From positions 2,396,001 through 2,460,000 of the forward strand of contig NC_017249.1 of assembly GCF_000284375.1 (NCBI RefSeq): 64,000 nucleotides of DNA, in the 5' to 3' direction. Positions 61,485-64,000 of the stretch are shown here, one piece after another (the first letter of the stretch is position 1; each line of letters opens with the position of its first letter). The notes below the pieces were generated by a model. That model did not search any database, was not told the DNA's origin, and was given only the letters and a program-made list of their open reading frames with translations. Both the position numbers and the translations under genes were made by a program. The DNA is from Bradyrhizobium japonicum USDA 6. Its GTDB lineage: Bacteria; Pseudomonadota; Alphaproteobacteria; Rhizobiales; Xanthobacteraceae.

Positions 61485-62657
61485 GTGAAGCGGGACTTCG
61501 ACCTCATCGTCTATGGCGCGACGGGTTACACCGGCCGTCTCATCGCCGAATATCTGGCGACGTCCTATCGCGGCGACGATGCTCCGTCCTGGGCGATCGC
61601 GGGACGCTCGACCGACAAGCTCCAGAAGGTGCGTGCCGACATCGGCGCACCAGACGATTTGCCTTTGGTGAAGGCGGATGCCGGCGAGCCGGCCAGCCTA
61701 CGTTCGATGTGCGAGCGCGCGACCGCGATCATCACGACGGTCGGGCCTTATCAGCTCCACGGCACCGAGCTTGTGGCGGCCTGCGCGGCCACGGGCACTG
61801 GCTATATCGATCTGTGCGGCGAACCGGCTTGGATGCGGCGCATGATCGACGCCCATCACGAAGACGCGAAACGGACCGGCGCGCGCATCGTCTTCTCATG
61901 CGGCTTCGATTCCGTCCCGTTCGATCTCGGCGTGCTCACGTTGCAGGACAAGGCGCGCGAGAAATTCGGACGCCCGGCGCGGCGGGTCAAAGCCCGCCTG
62001 CGCAAGGTGAAAGGCGGCATGTCTGGCGGTACCGCGGCGAGCGCCCAGGCAACGTTGGCGGCCGCCGCGCGCGACCCGGCCCTGATCCGGCTGCTGACCG
62101 ATCCCTTCGCGTTGACGCCGGGGTTCACCGGGCCGTCTCAGCCGTCGGGCCTCATCCCCGAATACGACCCGCGTATGAACGTGTGGCTCGTCCCGTTCCC
62201 TATGTCGCCGGTCAACACCAAGAACGTGCACCGCACGAATTTCCTGTTGGGGCATCCCTACGGCACGGACTTCGTTTACGACGAGATGATGGTCGCGCCG
62301 GGATTGGGGGAAATCGGTCGCGTGACGACGGAGACGTTCGCCACGATGGTTTCCTTGTTCGGGATCGGCGGCCTCAAACACGGCGCAGGCCCGACTCGGG
62401 AACAGCGTGAGAAGGGCTTCTACGACATCCTCTTCCTGGGCGAGCTGCCGGATGGCGGACGGGTCGAGGCCGTGGTCACGGGCGACCGCGATCCGGGCTA
62501 TGGCTCGACCAGCAAGATGATCGCCGAAAGCGCTCTCTGCCTCGTGCGCGACGTGCAGGGCGAGGGCGGCATCTGGACGCCGGGCGCGCTGATGGGTACG
62601 GCGTTACGCGAGCGTCTGAAGGAGCGCGCCGGCCTTACCTTCAGCGCGCCGAGGTAA
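61485..62657 (+). CDS. Saccharopine-dehydrogenase-like (trans-acting enoyl reductase type) oxidoreductase
   Basis: A 390-aa protein with an N-terminal Rossmann fold: FDLIVYGATGYTGRLIAEYL, a perfect GxxGxxG loop (residues 11-17). 'AIAGRSTDKLQKV' and 'TTVGPYQLHGTELVAACAATGTGYIDLCGEPAW' also match the saccharopine-dehydrogenase-like family that includes the mycobacterial trans-acting enoyl reductases. 'FSCGFDSVPFDLGVL' follows. The GTG start at 61485 has GAGGAGG ahead of it at good spacing. The substrate is unknown. Lipid or polyketide reduction is a guess from the family. Full length. Confidence 0.85.
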   Translation: MKRDFDLIVYGATGYTGRLIAEYLATSYRGDDAPSWAIAGRSTDKLQKVRADIGAPDDLPLVKADAGEPASLRSMCERATAIITTVGPYQLHGTELVAACAATGTGYIDLCGEPAWMRRMIDAHHEDAKRTGARIVFSCGFDSVPFDLGVLTLQDKAREKFGRPARRVKARLRKVKGGMSGGTAASAQATLAAAARDPALIRLLTDPFALTPGFTGPSQPSGLIPEYDPRMNVWLVPFPMSPVNTKNVHRTNFLLGHPYGTDFVYDEMMVAPGLGEIGRVTTETFATMVSLFGIGGLKHGAGPTREQREKGFYDILFLGELPDGGRVEAVVTGDRDPGYGSTSKMIAESALCLVRDVQGEGGIWTPGALMGTALRERLKERAGLTFSAPR

Positions 62658-62760
62658 CGCTCAGAACTGCAGCGGCGTGCGGGACCTGCTGGTGAGGGGG
62701 CGCCAGCATTTGCGATCGGAAAACGGGGCAAACCGGATGCGACCAGAAGGCGAGAATAGC

Positions 62761-63198
62761 ATGACTTCTCAGTGGAAGTATCAGGTTAGATTCGATGTAA
62801 GCGATTCTACCACGGCGGAATCGGTACGCCGAGAACTCCGTGATCCGGTGCTTGCGCCGCTATTCGATGTTCTCGCCGAGCATCGCGCGGCACCGAAATG
62901 CCAGTTCGACGCTTTTGCCGAGTATGTCGCCGCAGCAGAAGAGCGCGGCGTCGAAAACTATCCGCTCTACGAGTGGACGAAGGCGACGATCGCGGATCCG
63001 GCGAAGAAGGAAAAATATTTGAAATCCTTCACGCTCTACGTGGACGAACGGGAGATCTATGCCAAGGAGATTGCTGACGCCCTGGAGGCAGGTTTGCAAC
63101 CGCTTGCCACCAGCGGGCTAATTGCGCGAATATCCAAGTACGATACGAATCCCGCAAACAATCCGCAGCCGCCGCAGCGCACCAGCGATCAGGGTTAG
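62761..63198 (+). CDS. 145-aa protein of unknown function
   Basis: A soluble protein with alternating helices and no signal peptide: 'WKYQVRFDVSDSTTAESVRRELRDPVLAPLFDVLAEH', then 'EYVAAAEERGVENYPLYEWTKATIADPAKKEKYLKSFTLYVD'. The tail is Asn/Pro/Gln-rich. I do not recognise the family. The ATG at 62761 begins a coherent sequence, and earlier in-frame codons (from 62677) look non-coding. Its position after the reductase on the same strand, with a gap of about 100 bp, may mean one transcript. Confidence 0.6.
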   Translation: MTSQWKYQVRFDVSDSTTAESVRRELRDPVLAPLFDVLAEHRAAPKCQFDAFAEYVAAAEERGVENYPLYEWTKATIADPAKKEKYLKSFTLYVDEREIYAKEIADALEAGLQPLATSGLIARISKYDTNPANNPQPPQRTSDQG

Positions 63199-63593
63199 CC
63201 CATCCGCGAGACGGCGCCCTAAGGTTTTCCGAGATTGGCCCTTGCGAGATAGGCCGACCGGCGCCGAAGATGTCCGTTCACTGGGATGGACCTGAAGTCA
63301 TCGTAACCGGGACAAACAGACGCGAATGACCCGAAGCCGAGATCGGCGAGCACAAGGTCGTGCGCTATTTGGTCGGTCCTCCCGGTGGTCAAATGAGGAC
63401 ATCAGATGGTGGACGTTTGCGTTTTGGGCCCATCGAAAAGCTTTCTTCAAGAATCGCTTGTGAGGGATCCGCACCCGCGCACGCAACAAGGCGGCGATGA
63501 CGTCGTGTTCGATTTCTCCAAAAGGGTACGGCACGCCGTCACGTCGGATGACGTCGGGGACGCTTCGCGGCCATGGACCCGTCCTAGTGCGGC

Positions 63594-63774
63594 TGGGAAG
63601 CACTGCCATTTCAAGAGTTTGACGCAGAATGCGCTGTACGACTGCGAGCACATGGTATTCAATCCCTGGAACTGTCTGCCTGGGGACGGGCCGCTCGGCA
63701 GCGTCAACTGGATGCGGCTCGCCGTCTATCTTGCCTCGCGGCGGGTACGGCGGAAAGTGAACTTGGTGGGTCAT
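63594..63774 (+). pseudogene. Catalase-like C-terminal remnant
   Basis: Within a plus-strand frame, the stretch YDCEHMVFNPWNCLPGDG, then PLGSVNWMRLAVYLASRRVRRKVN, closely follows the end of catalase-family proteins, whose usual form is FNPWH.LP.HRPLG.INR.R.AVY..S...R. Conserved His and Arg positions are changed here (NPWN, GDGPLGSVNW), and nothing catalase-like is seen upstream. It is probably a decayed gene end. The rest of the 63199-63772 gap shows no supportable gene. Confidence 0.45.
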
Positions 63775-64000
63775 GAGCAGCGAGCCGAAGCCCGATCGTT
63801 TGGGCGGACTTCAGCGGACACAGGGGCCGCCGAATGTCGAGAATGAGGCTCCGCGTGCCGAACGCCGCCAGCTCACCGTGACATTTATCGACATCGTCGG
63901 TTCGACACCCCTGAGCGAGCGGATCGATCCCGAGGAGTTCTTCGCGATTATCAGAACTTACCGCGATATCTGCGACGAGCAGATTCGCCGCTACGGCGGT
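63773..64000 (+). CDS. Class III adenylate/guanylate cyclase domain protein, N-terminal part
   Basis: The frame is open from the ATG at 63773 to the window edge (76 codons). After a short polar N-terminus it reads 'RRQLTVTFIDIVGSTPLSERIDPEEFF' and then 'YRDICDEQIRRYGG'. This is the start of a class III nucleotide cyclase domain, with the metal-binding Asp in FIDIVGST. In this genus such proteins often carry an AAA-type ATPase and TPRs after the cyclase, but that part is not in view. GGTGGG lies just before the ATG. Confidence 0.8.
   Translation, partial: MSSEPKPDRLGGLQRTQGPPNVENEAPRAERRQLTVTFIDIVGSTPLSERIDPEEFFAIIRTYRDICDEQIRRYGG

Noticed and set aside
63406..63846. The full 146-codon frame as a real gene
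   Set aside because: Only its last third looks like protein (catalase-like end). The first part is random-looking, and the frame overlaps the start of the cyclase gene.

Overview
The window is a 64 kb stretch of GC-rich chromosome from an alphaproteobacterium. It is most likely a denitrifying Bradyrhizobium or a close relative. The inference rests on the gene set (nirK-nirV, nnrR/nnrS, napEDABC, hmuTUV-hemP/hmuR-hmuQ-hutX), FixK/NnrR-type TTG-N8-CAA operators, and intergenic palindromic repeats of a kind common in that genus. No rRNA, tRNA, CRISPR array, transposase or integrase was seen.

Layout: an AsmA-like gene runs off the left edge (1-330). Then come a two-subunit 3-oxoacid CoA-transferase and a GNAT acetyltransferase (591-2622). 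A nitrogen-oxide block follows (2770-9196): nirV, nirK, a small membrane protein, hemN, a DUF1858 redox-disulfide protein, nnrR and nnrS. Next are a small monooxygenase-like gene, an AraC regulator and a FixJ-like regulator whose receiver has Glu in place of Asp (9301-11491). A DUF4139 secreted protein precedes the heme-uptake locus (11677-22221), where hmuTUV-hemP and hmuR-hmuQ-hutX-exbB-exbD-tonB diverge. From 22352 to 34000 lie a phytase-like esterase, a sugar-type ABC importer without its ATPase, a 2-hydroxyacid dehydrogenase, a chemoreceptor, a TctC-type binding protein, and two DMT transporters on either side of a DUF1330-like gene. purA and a Pro-rich membrane protein follow, then small secreted and membrane proteins, msrA-msrB, a TPR-caspase and a RecD-like helicase (34327-44867).

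The second nitrate-respiration block is napEDABC (44955-49129), behind a near-ideal FixK box. The right end (49343-64000) is more accessory. It holds a membrane-anchored AraC regulator, an acyltransferase, a frameshifted flavin monooxygenase, a LuxR regulator, a divergent HxlR/FAD-oxidase pair, an L,D-transpeptidase, a TPR protein and a small membrane protein with similar C-terminal tails, orphan genes, a lytic transglycosylase, a saccharopine-dehydrogenase-like reductase, a catalase-like remnant, and the start of a class III nucleotide cyclase.

How the genes fit together: Nap reduces nitrate to nitrite in the periplasm and NirK reduces nitrite to NO. NnrR probably senses NO and acts through TTGCG-type boxes at nirK and nnrR/nnrS. 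HemN makes heme without oxygen and the hmu locus imports it, so both could supply the cytochromes of these pathways. The most unusual points are a 56-bp LuxR-tail direct repeat bounding about 5.4 kb, the single-base frameshift in the flavin monooxygenase, the atypical receiver, the shared tail of the 57.5-58.8 kb protein pair, and nested intergenic palindromes. I did not find a convincing, wholly new multi-gene system.
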